A stretch of DNA of 64,000 nt from contig JBDVBY010000006.1 of NCBI GenBank assembly GCA_039942715.1, positions 970,245-1,034,244 of the forward strand, written 5' to 3'. Positions 8,530-17,897 of the stretch are shown here, piece after piece. Positions within the stretch are counted from its first letter, which is position 1, and every line of letters begins with the position of its first letter. The notes below the pieces were generated by a model, which worked only from the letters and a program-made list of their open reading frames with translations, was not told the origin of the DNA and searched no databases. This DNA is from JABDJX01 sp039942715. Its GTDB lineage: Bacteria > Pseudomonadota > Alphaproteobacteria > Rhodobacterales > Rhodobacteraceae. The position numbers were made by a program, and so were the translations under genes.

Positions 8530-9936
8530 CTATTCGGCGGCAGTTTCCGCATCTACTACTGATTTTGGCAGCATAATCGAAAAGACAGTGCCCTCGCCGT
8601 CTGTTTTGTCCAGCAACAGCGTGCCACCGTGGCCGCGGACAAGCTCAGCGGAGATCGCAAGCCCAAGCCCTGCGCCGCCCTTACTAACCCCGCCCTGAAA
8701 CGGTGTGAAAAGATGCTCTTGCGCACGCGGCGGCAGGCCCGGGCCGGTATCAGTTACTCTGATCCACCAGTTGTGGGCGTCTTCTCCGGCGGAAATATCA
8801 ATGTTTGCAGGCTGTTTTGAGGCAACAATCGCTTGGCGGGCATTGCGCGCCAGATTGGACAGCACGCGATAAAGCTGTTCCGCGTCTGCGCGTACCATCA
8901 ACCCCGGTGGCACGTCCTCGGAAAAGGTCACGGCCTGATCAACATCCACCGCAAGGCGCTCGCCTTCAACCACATCGTTCACGACAGCCGCCAGATTGAC
9001 GATCCCCAAAGCAGGCGGCGCCTCCTCGGCTTTGCCAAATGTCAGCGTGTTCTCGCAAAGGTTCACTGCGCGCGCGATTGAGTTCATGAGCTTGGGCGCC
9101 ATCCGCGCCACCGCCGGGTCTTCGCTTGTTTCAATGCGGTCGGCAAAAAGCTGAGTGGTTGTCAGAATATTTCGCAAGTCATGGCTGACTTTGGCGACTG
9201 CGCTGCCCAGCGAAGCAAGCCGCTCGCGTTGGCGCAACATCGACGTCAGATCGGTTTGCATAGACTTCAAAGCATGCTCGGCCTCTGACAATTCCCGTAC
9301 CGTTGCTTTGGGTTCAATGATCCGACGCGCATCATCGGGCGCAGCCGCATAGCTTTTCATCGCAGAAACAACGCCTTTGATCGGTTTGACCAAAAGGGCA
9401 CGCACAGCAAAGAACAAAAGCGTGGCGGTGAAGATCGAAATCACCGCAGAAAGAATCAAAATGCGTACACCATAATCCAGCATCGCTGCGCGCAGCGGTT
9501 CGGTGGGCATCGTTACTTCGATCAAAAGACCTGCGTCCTGCACGGGGTTGCCGATCACTCGAACGACCTCAGGTGCCGGGTTTAGCAGACGTCTTGTGGC
9601 ATCCATAATAAGCGCTCCCGCTGGAGGATCGCGCAAGTCAAAGGTTTCAGCCACTGGCAAAGGCATGTCAGACGACAATACCAGTTGGCGTATTTCATCG
9701 CGTCGCAGCACTACGTTTAATACGCCCGCATTTTTCAAAAGCTCTTGTTCAAGGTCCGCGTCGATCATGTCATCGGCCAGAAGCGCAAGCGAAGCGATCT
9801 GCGCCCGCTCAAGTCGATTGATCATGTAATCCTCGCGAAACCGCGCGATGGACGGCACAAAGATAAAGATCTCGGCCAGCATCACGAAAAGGATCGTGAG
9901 GATCAAAAACCGGCCAGAGAGTGAATTGACGAACAT
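8530..9936 (-). CDS. Sensor histidine kinase
   Basis: Inner-membrane sensor kinase of 468 residues. Two membrane segments (about 8-30 and 157-180) bracket a periplasmic domain of some 125 residues. The dimerisation/phospho-acceptor region has SLGSAVAKVSHDLRN with His near 252; the ATPase domain has the N box NLARNARQAI, G1 DTGPGLP and G2 GGAGLGLAI. The ATG is preceded by GAAAG, and the gene begins 18 bases after the flavoprotein stop, so it is probably the third gene of a TVP38-flavoprotein-kinase operon. No response regulator gene is near, so its partner must be elsewhere. Confidence 0.9.
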   Translation of the reverse strand: MFVNSLSGRFLILTILFVMLAEIFIFVPSIARFREDYMINRLERAQIASLALLADDMIDADLEQELLKNAGVLNVVLRRDEIRQLVLSSDMPLPVAETFDLRDPPAGALIMDATRRLLNPAPEVVRVIGNPVQDAGLLIEVTMPTEPLRAAMLDYGVRILILSAVISIFTATLLFFAVRALLVKPIKGVVSAMKSYAAAPDDARRIIEPKATVRELSEAEHALKSMQTDLTSMLRQRERLASLGSAVAKVSHDLRNILTTTQLFADRIETSEDPAVARMAPKLMNSIARAVNLCENTLTFGKAEEAPPALGIVNLAAVVNDVVEGERLAVDVDQAVTFSEDVPPGLMVRADAEQLYRVLSNLARNARQAIVASKQPANIDISAGEDAHNWWIRVTDTGPGLPPRAQEHLFTPFQGGVSKGGAGLGLAISAELVRGHGGTLLLDKTDGEGTVFSIMLPKSVVDAETAAE

Positions 9937-9954
9937 CAAAGTGCTTTCGTGCGT

Positions 9955-11373
9955 TTAAGGCAGATACTTCTGAACAAAACCAACCACGCGTTTGACGGTA
10001 GGATTATCAAAGAGTTTCGGCGAGAAATAGGCCCCCGCTGCACGCTTGTTAATCTCGCCCAGCGTTGGATAAGGCGCAACCATCGCAGCAACGGCCGACA
10101 TCTTGAGCTTATTGGCAATAGCCAGTGCCCAAACGCCGATTAATTCTCCTGCCTGATCTCCGACAATTGTAGCACCGACAGGGCGGCCTTTGACGACCAT
10201 CACCTTGATGAAACCAGCGGTCTTGCCTTGGGCAATTGCGCGGTCGTTTTCGTCATATTCAAAGCGCGCAACAGTGACGGCCATTTTGCCGTGACGCTTA
10301 AGGGCCTCGGCTTCGGTCAAACCAACCTGCGCCAGTTCCGGGTCAGAATAGGTGACCCACGGGATGTGATCCGTTTTTGCCTTGGACGGCAGCCCGAACA
10401 GCATAGAACGGATGATAACGCCCGCGTGGTATCCCGCAACATGGGTAAATTGCAGCCCACCTGCGGCGTCACCAATTGCATAGACCTTTTTGTTGGTGGT
10501 CGAGCGCATGCCCGCATCGACCTTTACCGCGCGATCATGGGCAACATTGCCCTTATCCAGATCAAGCTTGTCGATATTCACTTTGCGCCCAACGGCCATC
10601 AACAAGTGAGAGCCGGTGAACGTGCCATTCGAGGTTTTGACAGTGATCTGCCCGTCTTTTTCCGAAATCTCTTCGGCCAAAGCGTCTTCAACAATCTCAA
10701 CACCCTCAGCACGCATTTTTTCCAAGACAATGGCAACCGCTTCCGGGTCATCCTTGCCCATCGCTTTCATGCCCTCGATCACAGTAACCTTTGAGCCAAG
10801 CCGGATATGCGCCTGCGCCATTTCCATCCCAATCGGACCGCCACCGATCACCAACAGGTGGTCGGGTTTTTCGCGCAGATCAAAGATATTTTCGTTGGTG
10901 TAATAGGTCACGTCGTCAATACCGGGGATTGGCGGCACGAACGGCCCCGACCCTGTCGAAATCACAATGCGGCGTGCTTCAATGACATTGTCACCCGCCT
11001 GCACCTCGGTTGGTGAGATAAAGTGGCCGTATTCCTGAATGACGTTAACGCCAAAGCCTTCAAACCGCTCAACGCTGTCGTTAGGCTCAATCGTGGCGAT
11101 CACCTTATGCACGTGATCCTTGGCAGCGGCATAGTCTACCTGCGGCATCACCGGAGTGACGCCGTATTTCTCGCCGGTCCGCATTGCATGAGCCTGCTTG
11201 CCCGCCGCTAGCAGCGCCTTTGAGGGGACACAGCCAAAGTTCAGGCAATCGCCGCCCATCTTGTGGCCTTCCAGCATAACCACGCTTGCACCCATCTGGG
11301 AAGCACCGGCGGCCACGGACAGGCCACCAGAGCCTGCGCCAATGACAAGAACGTCTGTTTTAATGCGGTTCAT
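9955..11373 (-). CDS. Mercuric-reductase-like FAD/NAD(P) disulfide oxidoreductase
   Basis: 472-residue pyridine-nucleotide-disulfide oxidoreductase. Visible: FAD-binding GAGSGGLSVAAGA near residue 11, the redox disulfide GGDCLNFGCVPSK, NAD-binding GGGPIGMEMAQ, and the second FAD site YAIGDAAGG. It lacks the N-terminal metal-binding domain and the C-terminal paired Cys of true mercuric reductase MerA: the tail ends KRVVGFVQKYLP. Its substrate is therefore unknown. The frame continues upstream but MNRIKTDVLVIG is the normal family start. It follows the TVP38 gene by five bases, a pairing common in proteobacteria. Confidence 0.85.
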   Translation of the reverse strand: MNRIKTDVLVIGAGSGGLSVAAGASQMGASVVMLEGHKMGGDCLNFGCVPSKALLAAGKQAHAMRTGEKYGVTPVMPQVDYAAAKDHVHKVIATIEPNDSVERFEGFGVNVIQEYGHFISPTEVQAGDNVIEARRIVISTGSGPFVPPIPGIDDVTYYTNENIFDLREKPDHLLVIGGGPIGMEMAQAHIRLGSKVTVIEGMKAMGKDDPEAVAIVLEKMRAEGVEIVEDALAEEISEKDGQITVKTSNGTFTGSHLLMAVGRKVNIDKLDLDKGNVAHDRAVKVDAGMRSTTNKKVYAIGDAAGGLQFTHVAGYHAGVIIRSMLFGLPSKAKTDHIPWVTYSDPELAQVGLTEAEALKRHGKMAVTVARFEYDENDRAIAQGKTAGFIKVMVVKGRPVGATIVGDQAGELIGVWALAIANKLKMSAVAAMVAPYPTLGEINKRAAGAYFSPKLFDNPTVKRVVGFVQKYLP

Positions 11374-11378
11374 GGGAC

Positions 11379-12113
11379 TTAGACCTTCTTGCCGCGTACG
11401 GCTTTGATGAGGATGGGCAATACGGCAAGGAAACACAAACCAAGGATTGGCAACAAAATGTGCGGCTCAAAGATGATCCCAAGGTTCGGCGTTTCGCCGC
11501 GCTCGAACACTTCGCCAAGACCAGCACCAACGGATGTATAGACAACCGAACCGGGAATGATGCCAACGAAGGTAGAGATCACAAAGCGATGCAGCGGCAC
11601 CTCAAGAAACGATGGCACAAGGTTGGCGATAAAGAACGGCACAGCAGGGACCAGACGGATCAGGAACAGCATCGACCACTGGTTCTCATCAATGCCATCT
11701 TTGATCTTTTTGATCGCTCCGTCCGAGGATTCCAGTTTTGCACCCAGTTTTTCACCAAATCCCCAGCGCGCAGCGAGGAAAATGGCCGTCGCCCCGATAG
11801 TGGCTCCAGTGATATTGAACAAAGCGCCCGGGAAGGTGGCAAACAAAAATCCGCCCGTCAGCGTCGCAATCGCCGCACCCGGCAGCGAAAAGGCCACGAT
11901 CACCACGTAAGCAGCAATGAACGCAAGAACCGTGCCGAGATAATTGGCATCGCGAAAGGCAATCAAAGCCTCGCGGTTTTCCGACAGGGCCTGAAAGCTC
12001 AGGTAATCCCGAAGCGTGAAAGCCCCGATAATGGCCACGGAGGCAATCGCAATCAGCGGCAGGCGCTTGAGCAACGCATTTTGTGCGGGCGGGGTGTCTG
12101 TCATATCGCTCAT
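11379..12113 (-). CDS. TVP38/TMEM64 family (DedA-like) membrane protein
   Basis: Integral membrane protein of about 244 residues. The central signature runs from GGFLFATFPGALFNITGAT through IRLVPAVPFFIANLVPSF to STFVGIIPGSVVYTSVGAGLG, typical of the VTT (SNARE-associated) domain, whose members act in lipid scrambling or membrane homeostasis. About five to six hydrophobic stretches. Start taken at MSDMTD; an alternative Met lies three codons on. It leads the flavoprotein and kinase genes on the same strand. Confidence 0.88.
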   Translation of the reverse strand: MSDMTDTPPAQNALLKRLPLIAIASVAIIGAFTLRDYLSFQALSENREALIAFRDANYLGTVLAFIAAYVVIVAFSLPGAAIATLTGGFLFATFPGALFNITGATIGATAIFLAARWGFGEKLGAKLESSDGAIKKIKDGIDENQWSMLFLIRLVPAVPFFIANLVPSFLEVPLHRFVISTFVGIIPGSVVYTSVGAGLGEVFERGETPNLGIIFEPHILLPILGLCFLAVLPILIKAVRGKKV

Positions 12114-12418
12114 ACCAATCACATCCTTCGGGCTGGTGTCTATCTTGAAAGGATAGATGAAGGATAAACGCGGCAATTGTCAGGGCGATCACGCGCGGTT
12201 GATGAACGGTGATCTGAGCCGGGGTTCTTGTGTCAGAACGGCGTGAAGACTGTAACAATTGAAAGGGCGTAGGGGGTAAATGTTGCAGGATTGTGGGGTT
12301 TGGCTGCAATGGGAAGAACCGAAAGTTACGAATCCCGACGCCATATGGCGTGGTCAGAGATACATACTGAAACTCGCGAATGGCCGCTAAGGGGCAAAGA
12401 TGCGATTACGAAAACTGC

Positions 12419-13147
12419 CTACTTACTTGGATCAACGAGCCCATAAAACGCTCCCGAGGGATCAGATAAGACGGCAAGTTCGCCAATGTCCTCGATGATT
12501 TCTGTTTTCACCTGAACGACAGCACCCGCGCGCTGCGATCTTTCGCAATCACCGCCGACGCCAGCCGAGAGAAAATAGGGAACCCAAATCGGTTTTGGCA
12601 GGTCGTATGGAACATCTCTGAAAAAGATGCGGGGGTCGCCATTATCAGTAAGTTTCGCGCCGCGTGACGTGGAAGTGCACTCAAGCCCCAAGACCTCAGC
12701 CACGAAAGCCGCAATTTTTGACGCGTCCTTTCCCCAAAGTTCTGCCAGACATGGATCGCCGGGAGCGTCGTTGGCAGGTGGCGTTTGGTGAAGGTTGATT
12801 GCGGCAACGCTGTTTCCAGCAGGGTCATGTGCATCAAGTATGCGTCCAAGATCGCCAAGCTGATAAATGCCCTGACCTGTGTCACCTCCGCCTTTACGAA
12901 CTGCGCTTTCAGCTTTTTCCAAATCTGCAGAGAACCAAATCTTCCAGTGAGGCGACGCGAAAGCCCCCATCGCCATAAACTCGTTGCCAAATACGCGATT
13001 TCCATTTGCGATTTGCGGGATCGACCCCCAGGGCGGCACGTTCAGGGGAACAGAAGTCCAGCCAAAGAGATTGCGGTAGAAGGGCATCGCATCCGTCACG
13101 CGCTGTGCATTGAGTTCTAATCTCAATGGCCGTCCCGGTCGTGTCAT
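12419..13147 (-). CDS. VOC (glyoxalase/bleomycin resistance) family protein, two domains
   Basis: 242 residues in two tandem vicinal-oxygen-chelate domains: residues 1-120 (LELNAQRVTDAMPFYRNLFG ... DAHDPAGNSVAAI) and 128-240 (LWGKDASKIAAFVAEVLGLE ... SDPSGAFYGLVD). Both carry the D-P-x-G segment that precedes the final strand. Such proteins act as dioxygenases, lyases or drug-binding proteins; the substrate cannot be told here. The ATG is preceded by AGGGGAAG. The 242 bases upstream of the TVP38 gene and downstream of this one hold nothing recognised. Confidence 0.85.
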   Translation of the reverse strand: MTRPGRPLRLELNAQRVTDAMPFYRNLFGWTSVPLNVPPWGSIPQIANGNRVFGNEFMAMGAFASPHWKIWFSADLEKAESAVRKGGGDTGQGIYQLGDLGRILDAHDPAGNSVAAINLHQTPPANDAPGDPCLAELWGKDASKIAAFVAEVLGLECTSTSRGAKLTDNGDPRIFFRDVPYDLPKPIWVPYFLSAGVGGDCERSQRAGAVVQVKTEIIEDIGELAVLSDPSGAFYGLVDPSK

Positions 13148-13302
13148 GCTGCTTCCCCTCGGCTTGTCAGTCTTGCCAGCTTGTTGGGTTTGTAGCACAG
13201 AGTTCAAGCTGGCCCAAAGTCTGCTTCGGGCTTACAGCCGACATTGAGGGTAAACCGTCTTATCTCAACGATGCTCTCTCCACCAAAACCCCCAAACCAG
13301 CG

Positions 13303-13331
13303 TTGACTTAAACCGCCGATCCCCCTAAAGA
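13303..13331 (+). promoter_or_regulatory. Candidate sigma-70 type promoter for rpmH
   Basis: TTGACT, a 17-base spacer, then TAAAGA, ending 67 bases before the rpmH start. The TTGAC core of the -35 element is the best conserved part of alphaproteobacterial housekeeping promoters. Confidence 0.5.
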
Positions 13332-13397
13332 CCGGGCTTCGAGACATTCTACGGCGCGAATCCATCGTGATGACGCACCGAAACTGGAGAAAAGCTG

Positions 13398-13532
13398 ATG
13401 AAGCGCACATTTCAACCATCCAACTTGGTCCGCAAGCGGCGCCACGGGTTCCGCGCGCGCATGGCCACCAAGGCTGGCCGTAAAATCCTGAACGCACGTC
13501 GTTTGCGTGGCCGCAAGTCGCTCAGCGCTTAA
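13398..13532 (+). CDS. rpmH: 50S ribosomal protein L34
   Basis: 44-residue, highly basic protein of the large ribosomal subunit. It shows the complete family pattern MKRTFQPSNLVRKRRHGFRA followed by MATKAGRKILNARRLRGR and ends KSLSA. It lies 8 bases after GGAGAA. It is followed by rnpA, as in almost all bacteria; a hairpin between the two may reduce expression of rnpA relative to rpmH. Confidence 0.97.
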   Translation: MKRTFQPSNLVRKRRHGFRARMATKAGRKILNARRLRGRKSLSA

Positions 13533-13559
13533 AAAGCGCTAAGCACTGCTATTGATGGG

Positions 13560-13596
13560 ACCGCCGCGGGCAACCGCAGGCGGTTTCTGGTTTTTT
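13560..13596 (+). terminator. Hairpin between rpmH and rnpA (attenuator-like)
   Basis: ACCGCC ... GGCGGT inverted repeat with an inner GCGG/CCGC pairing, then TTCTGGTTTTTTGG. This fits partial termination after rpmH. Confidence 0.5.
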
Positions 13597-13685
13597 GGCG
13601 TTGTTTTTGATAACTTTGTCCCGTCGCGAACCCGAGAGACAGCTTAACGCACGTTTCGCCTAAACACCGCCGTTGAGGAGCCCTG

Positions 13686-14027
13686 ATGTCGCTGCCAGAT
13701 CTCACAATTCTGACAAAGCGTTCTGATTTCCTCGCTGCTGCTCGCGCGCGTCGCGTCTCCACCCCAGCCTTCACCCTGCAATGGCACGAACGCGAAGATG
13801 ACGGCGGTAAACGCGTCGGCTTCACCTGTTCCAAAAAAGTCGGCAACGCGGTCGCACGCAATCGCGCAAAACGCCGCTTGCGCGAAGCAGCAAGGTTGAT
13901 CTTGCCCCAAAACGGTCAAGACGGCTTCGACTACGTACTTATCGGGCGCAAGGATACCACAGCGGCCCGTGACTTCGACGATCTCTGCGCCGATCTGCGC
14001 AACGCGCTCGCACGCGTCCACACATGA
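13686..14027 (+). CDS. rnpA: Ribonuclease P protein component
   Basis: 113-residue basic protein that binds the RNase P RNA and helps recognise precursor tRNA 5' leaders. It carries the family signature RVGFTCSKKVGNAVARNRAK followed by RRLRE near residues 43-67. An ATG preceded by GAGGAG is used. The stop overlaps the yidD start as ATGA, so translation of the two is coupled. Confidence 0.96.
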   Translation: MSLPDLTILTKRSDFLAAARARRVSTPAFTLQWHEREDDGGKRVGFTCSKKVGNAVARNRAKRRLREAARLILPQNGQDGFDYVLIGRKDTTAARDFDDLCADLRNALARVHT

Positions 14028-14245
14028 GCCTGTTTGCCCGCATCATGGCGCTCCCAGTCCACGCCTATCGCCTGTTCCTAAGCCCGTGGCTTGGGTCAAA
14101 CTGTCGGTACCAACCCACCTGCTCCACCTACGCCTTAGAAGCGCTCAAAAAGCACGGTGGCTTCAAGGGCAGTTGGTTGGCCGCCCGCCGGATCGCGCGC
14201 TGTCACCCATGGGGCAAGTCTGGCATCGATAACGTCCCCGACTAG
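14024..14245 (+). CDS. yidD: Membrane protein insertion efficiency factor YidD
   Basis: 73-residue protein with the family core YRLFLSPWLGSNCRYQPTCS followed by TYALEALKKHG and ARRIARCHPWG. The Cys-rich CRYQPTCS segment is diagnostic. YidD associates with the inner membrane and supports YidC-dependent insertion; yidC lies 3.6 kb downstream, separated by three other genes. Confidence 0.95.
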   Translation: MSLFARIMALPVHAYRLFLSPWLGSNCRYQPTCSTYALEALKKHGGFKGSWLAARRIARCHPWGKSGIDNVPD

Positions 14246-14312
14246 CCTACTAGTGGCTCAAAAAAAATCCCGGTTGGGTGGCGGGCGAAAGCCCGGCGCA
14301 AATCAAAAAGCT

Positions 14313-15259
14313 TCAAGGTTTTAAAGCCAAACCACCCAAATTCGTTGGCGCACGGGTCGGTATCTTTTCGCGATCAATGTCACCCGCCAACGTAAGCGCC
14401 ATATCAGCCATCACTTTTTTGTCCGCAAAATACCAATTGTGTGCGCTGTCGTCTGGTCCCTTTATCTTGGACCCGTGCTTTTCATAATAAGGCCCGCAAT
14501 TGATATCGACCAACTTGCGTGGCTCTGGTGACGCAACCCCAACGCGCCCAGCGCGCGGCGACACACCTACCCGTTTGACGTTCGACAAAGTCAGCACATT
14601 ATCAAATGGATTAAAGTAGTTCGTCAGCCGGACACAGTGGCGATAAAGCGACGACGTCTTGGATTGTCCTTCTTCCATTGAACTGGCTGAAACATCCGCC
14701 CCTAAAAAAGTATCTGCGACACCGACCAAGACTTTGCGGCAATCGCCGGGCGATCATCGGCGTCATCAAACGCCTCTCGCACAACGTAAGCCCCCATCGA
14801 GTGTGCAATCAGATGCGTGTTGATCCGACACTCGGGCGTCTGAAGCGCCGCAAAAGAACTGATACCTTCGGTAACCAGACGAAACGCCGATTGCTTAGCG
14901 TCCAGACGGTCCTCAAGATAATTCAGCGCCCTATCCGCACTTGGCCAGTCAAAGGCGATCACCACGCCGTCGAAACCTTGCGCCTTCAACCCTTTTTTCA
15001 ATAGCCGCAAACGTCGCAGAACAGACCCTGTCGAATTGTTAAACCCGTGAATGTAAATCACGATATCCCCTTCAGCGACGCCTGTATGAGTGCCCTTCTT
15101 TGAAAGATCGATCACAGAGTTGATCCAGTCGGTTTTCTTAATCTGTTGTGAGGGTTTTAAGGACTTGGCATTGCCCGGCACCTCAAGAAAATAAGAAGCA
15201 CCGGGCTCGTCACCGAACCCATCGCCCGATGCGCTGCGCACCGTAAAAACGTAATCCAT
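14313..15259 (-). pseudogene. DUF900-type alpha/beta hydrolase, frameshifted
   Basis: Two adjoining reading frames together encode one alpha/beta hydrolase. The N-terminal part (15259 to 14702) holds IVIYIHGFNNS and the nucleophile elbow LIAHSMGAYV, then meets TAG inside a run of six T (bases 14704-14709). The other frame resumes at once with GADVSASSM, then YRHCVRLTNYFNPFDNVLTL and PRAGRVG, the expected C-terminal half with a conserved NYxNxxD region. One extra T would restore ILFLGADVSASS and a protein of about 314 residues. It is either a recent mutation, a sequencing error in a homopolymer, or a slippery-run switch. Confidence 0.8.
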
Positions 15260-15356
15260 AGCTAAAATCCTTTATCTAAATACCAACAGTTTACCGTGCA
15301 GCGCTCTTTCGAGCTACTGCTTTCCTCCAATCGTGAATGCTGGCATACCGCCTCCC

Positions 15357-16193
15357 ATGCTTGACGACCGCGACGATATTCACCCTCTTTTTGGCGGCGC
15401 GCCCAAAACGGCCGAGTTCAAAAAACTGCGCAAACGCATCATCCGCAACATGCGTGAAGCGATTGAGCAATACGGCATGATCGAGCGCGATGCCCGTTGG
15501 CTCGTGTGTCTTTCGGGCGGCAAGGACAGCTACACACTCCTGGCCGCTCTTTATGAATTGAAATGGCGCGGTCTGCTTCCAGTCGATTTGCTGGCGTGCA
15601 ATCTGGATCAGGGTCAGCCCGGGTTTCCAGCAACTGTTTTGCCAAAGTTTCTGGCCGATATGGGTGTCCCGCATCGCATTGAATACCAGGACACTTACTC
15701 TGTCGTTGTTGATAAAATCCCCGCCGGTCGCACCTTTTGCGCTTTATGCTCGCGGCTGCGGCGCGGTCACTTGTATCGGATTGCGCGCGAAGAGGGCTGT
15801 TCAGCGGTCGTTCTAGGTCACCATCGCGACGATATTCTCGAAACGTTCTTTATGAACCTCTTTCACGGCGGGCGATTGGCTACCATGCCGCCCAAGCTGC
15901 TCAATGAAGAAGGCGATGTCTTTGTCTATCGCCCTTTGGCACATGTGGCTGAGGCGGATTGCGAAAAATTCGCTCAAGCAATGCAATATCCAATCATTCC
16001 CTGCGATCTGTGCGGGTCGCAAGATGGCCTTCAACGCCAGCAAGTCAAAGCCATCTTGGATGGCTGGGAAAAGAATGCGCCGGGAAGACGCCAGGTCATG
16101 TTTCGTGCTCTAATGAATGCGCGGCCATCGCATCTGTTAGACCCCAAGCTGTTTGATTTTGCAGGGCTTACGCGACAGAGCGACCAAAATTAA
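15357..16193 (+). CDS. ttcA: tRNA 2-thiocytidine(32) synthetase TtcA
   Basis: About 278 residues. TtcA thiolates cytidine 32 of some tRNAs using ATP and a [4Fe-4S] cluster. Visible: the PP-loop CLSGGKDSYT, the central CALCSRLRRG and the later CDLCGSQ, which supply the two CxxC pairs. Start taken at the ATG giving MLDDRDDIHPLFGG, the usual alphaproteobacterial N-terminus; an in-frame GTG lies eight codons upstream and neither has a clear ribosome binding site. Divergent from the frameshifted hydrolase. Confidence 0.95.
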   Translation: MLDDRDDIHPLFGGAPKTAEFKKLRKRIIRNMREAIEQYGMIERDARWLVCLSGGKDSYTLLAALYELKWRGLLPVDLLACNLDQGQPGFPATVLPKFLADMGVPHRIEYQDTYSVVVDKIPAGRTFCALCSRLRRGHLYRIAREEGCSAVVLGHHRDDILETFFMNLFHGGRLATMPPKLLNEEGDVFVYRPLAHVAEADCEKFAQAMQYPIIPCDLCGSQDGLQRQQVKAILDGWEKNAPGRRQVMFRALMNARPSHLLDPKLFDFAGLTRQSDQN

Positions 16194-16252
16194 CCGATTG
16201 TAGAGTGCTTGGCTGCTAGTCGTGGATCCAAAGACCTCTAGGATCGGTGTTT

Positions 16253-17797
16253 ATGCGTAAAAGCCAAACCAGTCGCGGCCAAATTTTCAAACGAGACCTA
16301 AAACGCTCCATCAGCGGGCCACACATGCTCGCATTCATACCTCTTTTCACTTTGGGAGCTTATTGGGCCGCAGGCGAAATGGCTCTGATCGCGATGGCCA
16401 TCGCTTTCCCTATTCTCTTAGCAACGTTTCGACAGATGGGGACCGAAAATTGGTCTGGAGAACGCGATGGGCTGACCGGACTGATGCTGCGTGAAGGGCT
16501 CATTGACTGGCTTGATTGGCGCATGGCCAAATCGTCTCGCAATAACACGCACCCGTCCGTCATTTTGATCACGATTGATGGGCTGGATGCCCTAGAAGAG
16601 CGATTTGGGCGCATTATGCGCACTACCGTTTTGCAAGAAGTTGCAGACAGATTAAGCAAATTTATCCGCCAAGACGATGTCGTGGCGCGCATCGGAGATG
16701 GATTTGCTGTCGGGCTTGGCAATGTGCGCGAGCCCGAGACAGAGAACCTGTTGCAATTGTCGAGGCGGATGCAGGCGATCTTTGACGATCCGATCAGCGA
16801 AGGACCAACGCGCACCTACGTGACCATTTCGCTAGGTGTAAGTGCCGACAGCCACGTGAGAAACTTAACACCCGGCAATCTGGTCGCTGCAGCCCAGCGT
16901 GCCAGCGAACTTGCCGCTCTTTCTGGTTCAGGTTCCATCAGGGTTTATAGTGAAGGCTTGGCAAGCGCGGCGGGCCATAACCGCGACATGGCGCGAGAAC
17001 TCAGCAATGCCTTAGAAACCGGGGAAATTCACGCCTGGTTTCAGCCCCAAGTCACGACCAGCGACGGCAAAATCACAGGGTTTGAAGCATTGGCACGTTG
17101 GGACACTGCAGATCGTGGGCTTGTGTCACCTGCCAGTTTCTTACCTGACATTGAAAAAGCAGGCCTGTCCCAAAGACTGGCCGAAGTCATGCTAAAACAG
17201 GCACTGCTAGCGATGAATGCGTGGGATGCAGCAGGTTTTGATGTTCCGACAGTTTCAGTAAATTTCTCGAACGACGATTTACGCAATCCACGTCTGCCCG
17301 ATTATGTGCGATGGGAATTGGATCGACACGATCTGTCGCCAGACCGTTTAATCATAGAAGTGCTGGAAAGCGTGGTCGCGGAATCAAGCGAAGACGTGAT
17401 ATCGCGGACGCTAACGTCACTTTCGCAAATCGGATGCCGGATAGACCTTGATGATTTTGGTACCGGTTTCACGTCTTTGATGAACATCCACCGCTTCAAT
17501 GTTACGCGCATAAAGCTCGACCGCACGCTTGTACGTCACGTGGATAAAGAGGAACGCCCTTTGAAAATGGTGTCCGCGCTTCTGGCATTTGCTGACAAGT
17601 TAGACATCGACGTGTTGGCAGAAGGCGTGGAAACCAACGAAGAAGTGGCCACTTTGGTGCATTTGGGATGCGAGGTCATGCAAGGTTACGTTGCCGCACG
17701 CCCAATGCCACTTGGCGACACGTTGAACTGGCTAGAAGACCACACGTTCCCTGTGAAACCGGACCTTCCAGTTATTCGGATCGCCCACGGAGGCTGA
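16253..17797 (+). CDS. EAL-domain cyclic-di-GMP phosphodiesterase with degenerate GGDEF domain
   Basis: 514 residues: two closely spaced hydrophobic segments at 25-60, a GGDEF-like domain (about 70-225) and an EAL domain (about 240-495). The diguanylate-cyclase signature is broken, reading RIGDGFAVG where active enzymes have GGDEF, while DGLTGL and ITIDGLD remain. The EAL domain keeps FEALARW, the Asn of VNFSNDD, EVLES, DDFGTGFTS, KLDRTLV and AEGVET, so phosphodiesterase activity is expected, with the first domain perhaps acting as a GTP or product sensor. Start at the ATG with AGGAT eight bases before. Placed between ttcA and yidC. Confidence 0.93.
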   Translation: MRKSQTSRGQIFKRDLKRSISGPHMLAFIPLFTLGAYWAAGEMALIAMAIAFPILLATFRQMGTENWSGERDGLTGLMLREGLIDWLDWRMAKSSRNNTHPSVILITIDGLDALEERFGRIMRTTVLQEVADRLSKFIRQDDVVARIGDGFAVGLGNVREPETENLLQLSRRMQAIFDDPISEGPTRTYVTISLGVSADSHVRNLTPGNLVAAAQRASELAALSGSGSIRVYSEGLASAAGHNRDMARELSNALETGEIHAWFQPQVTTSDGKITGFEALARWDTADRGLVSPASFLPDIEKAGLSQRLAEVMLKQALLAMNAWDAAGFDVPTVSVNFSNDDLRNPRLPDYVRWELDRHDLSPDRLIIEVLESVVAESSEDVISRTLTSLSQIGCRIDLDDFGTGFTSLMNIHRFNVTRIKLDRTLVRHVDKEERPLKMVSALLAFADKLDIDVLAEGVETNEEVATLVHLGCEVMQGYVAARPMPLGDTLNWLEDHTFPVKPDLPVIRIAHGG

Positions 17798-17897
17798 AGT
17801 TGGTGTCGCAACGTCTCATTTGAAGTAAAACGCCTTGACCTTTCTTGCTCCGGAGGTTTGAAACTCTCAATCTGGAAGCAGCCAAGGTGGTGGCCAA

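Noticed and set aside
13208..13397. Possible replication origin next to rpmH
   Set aside because: No cluster of DnaA boxes or AT-rich unwinding region was seen, and dnaA and dnaN are absent nearby.
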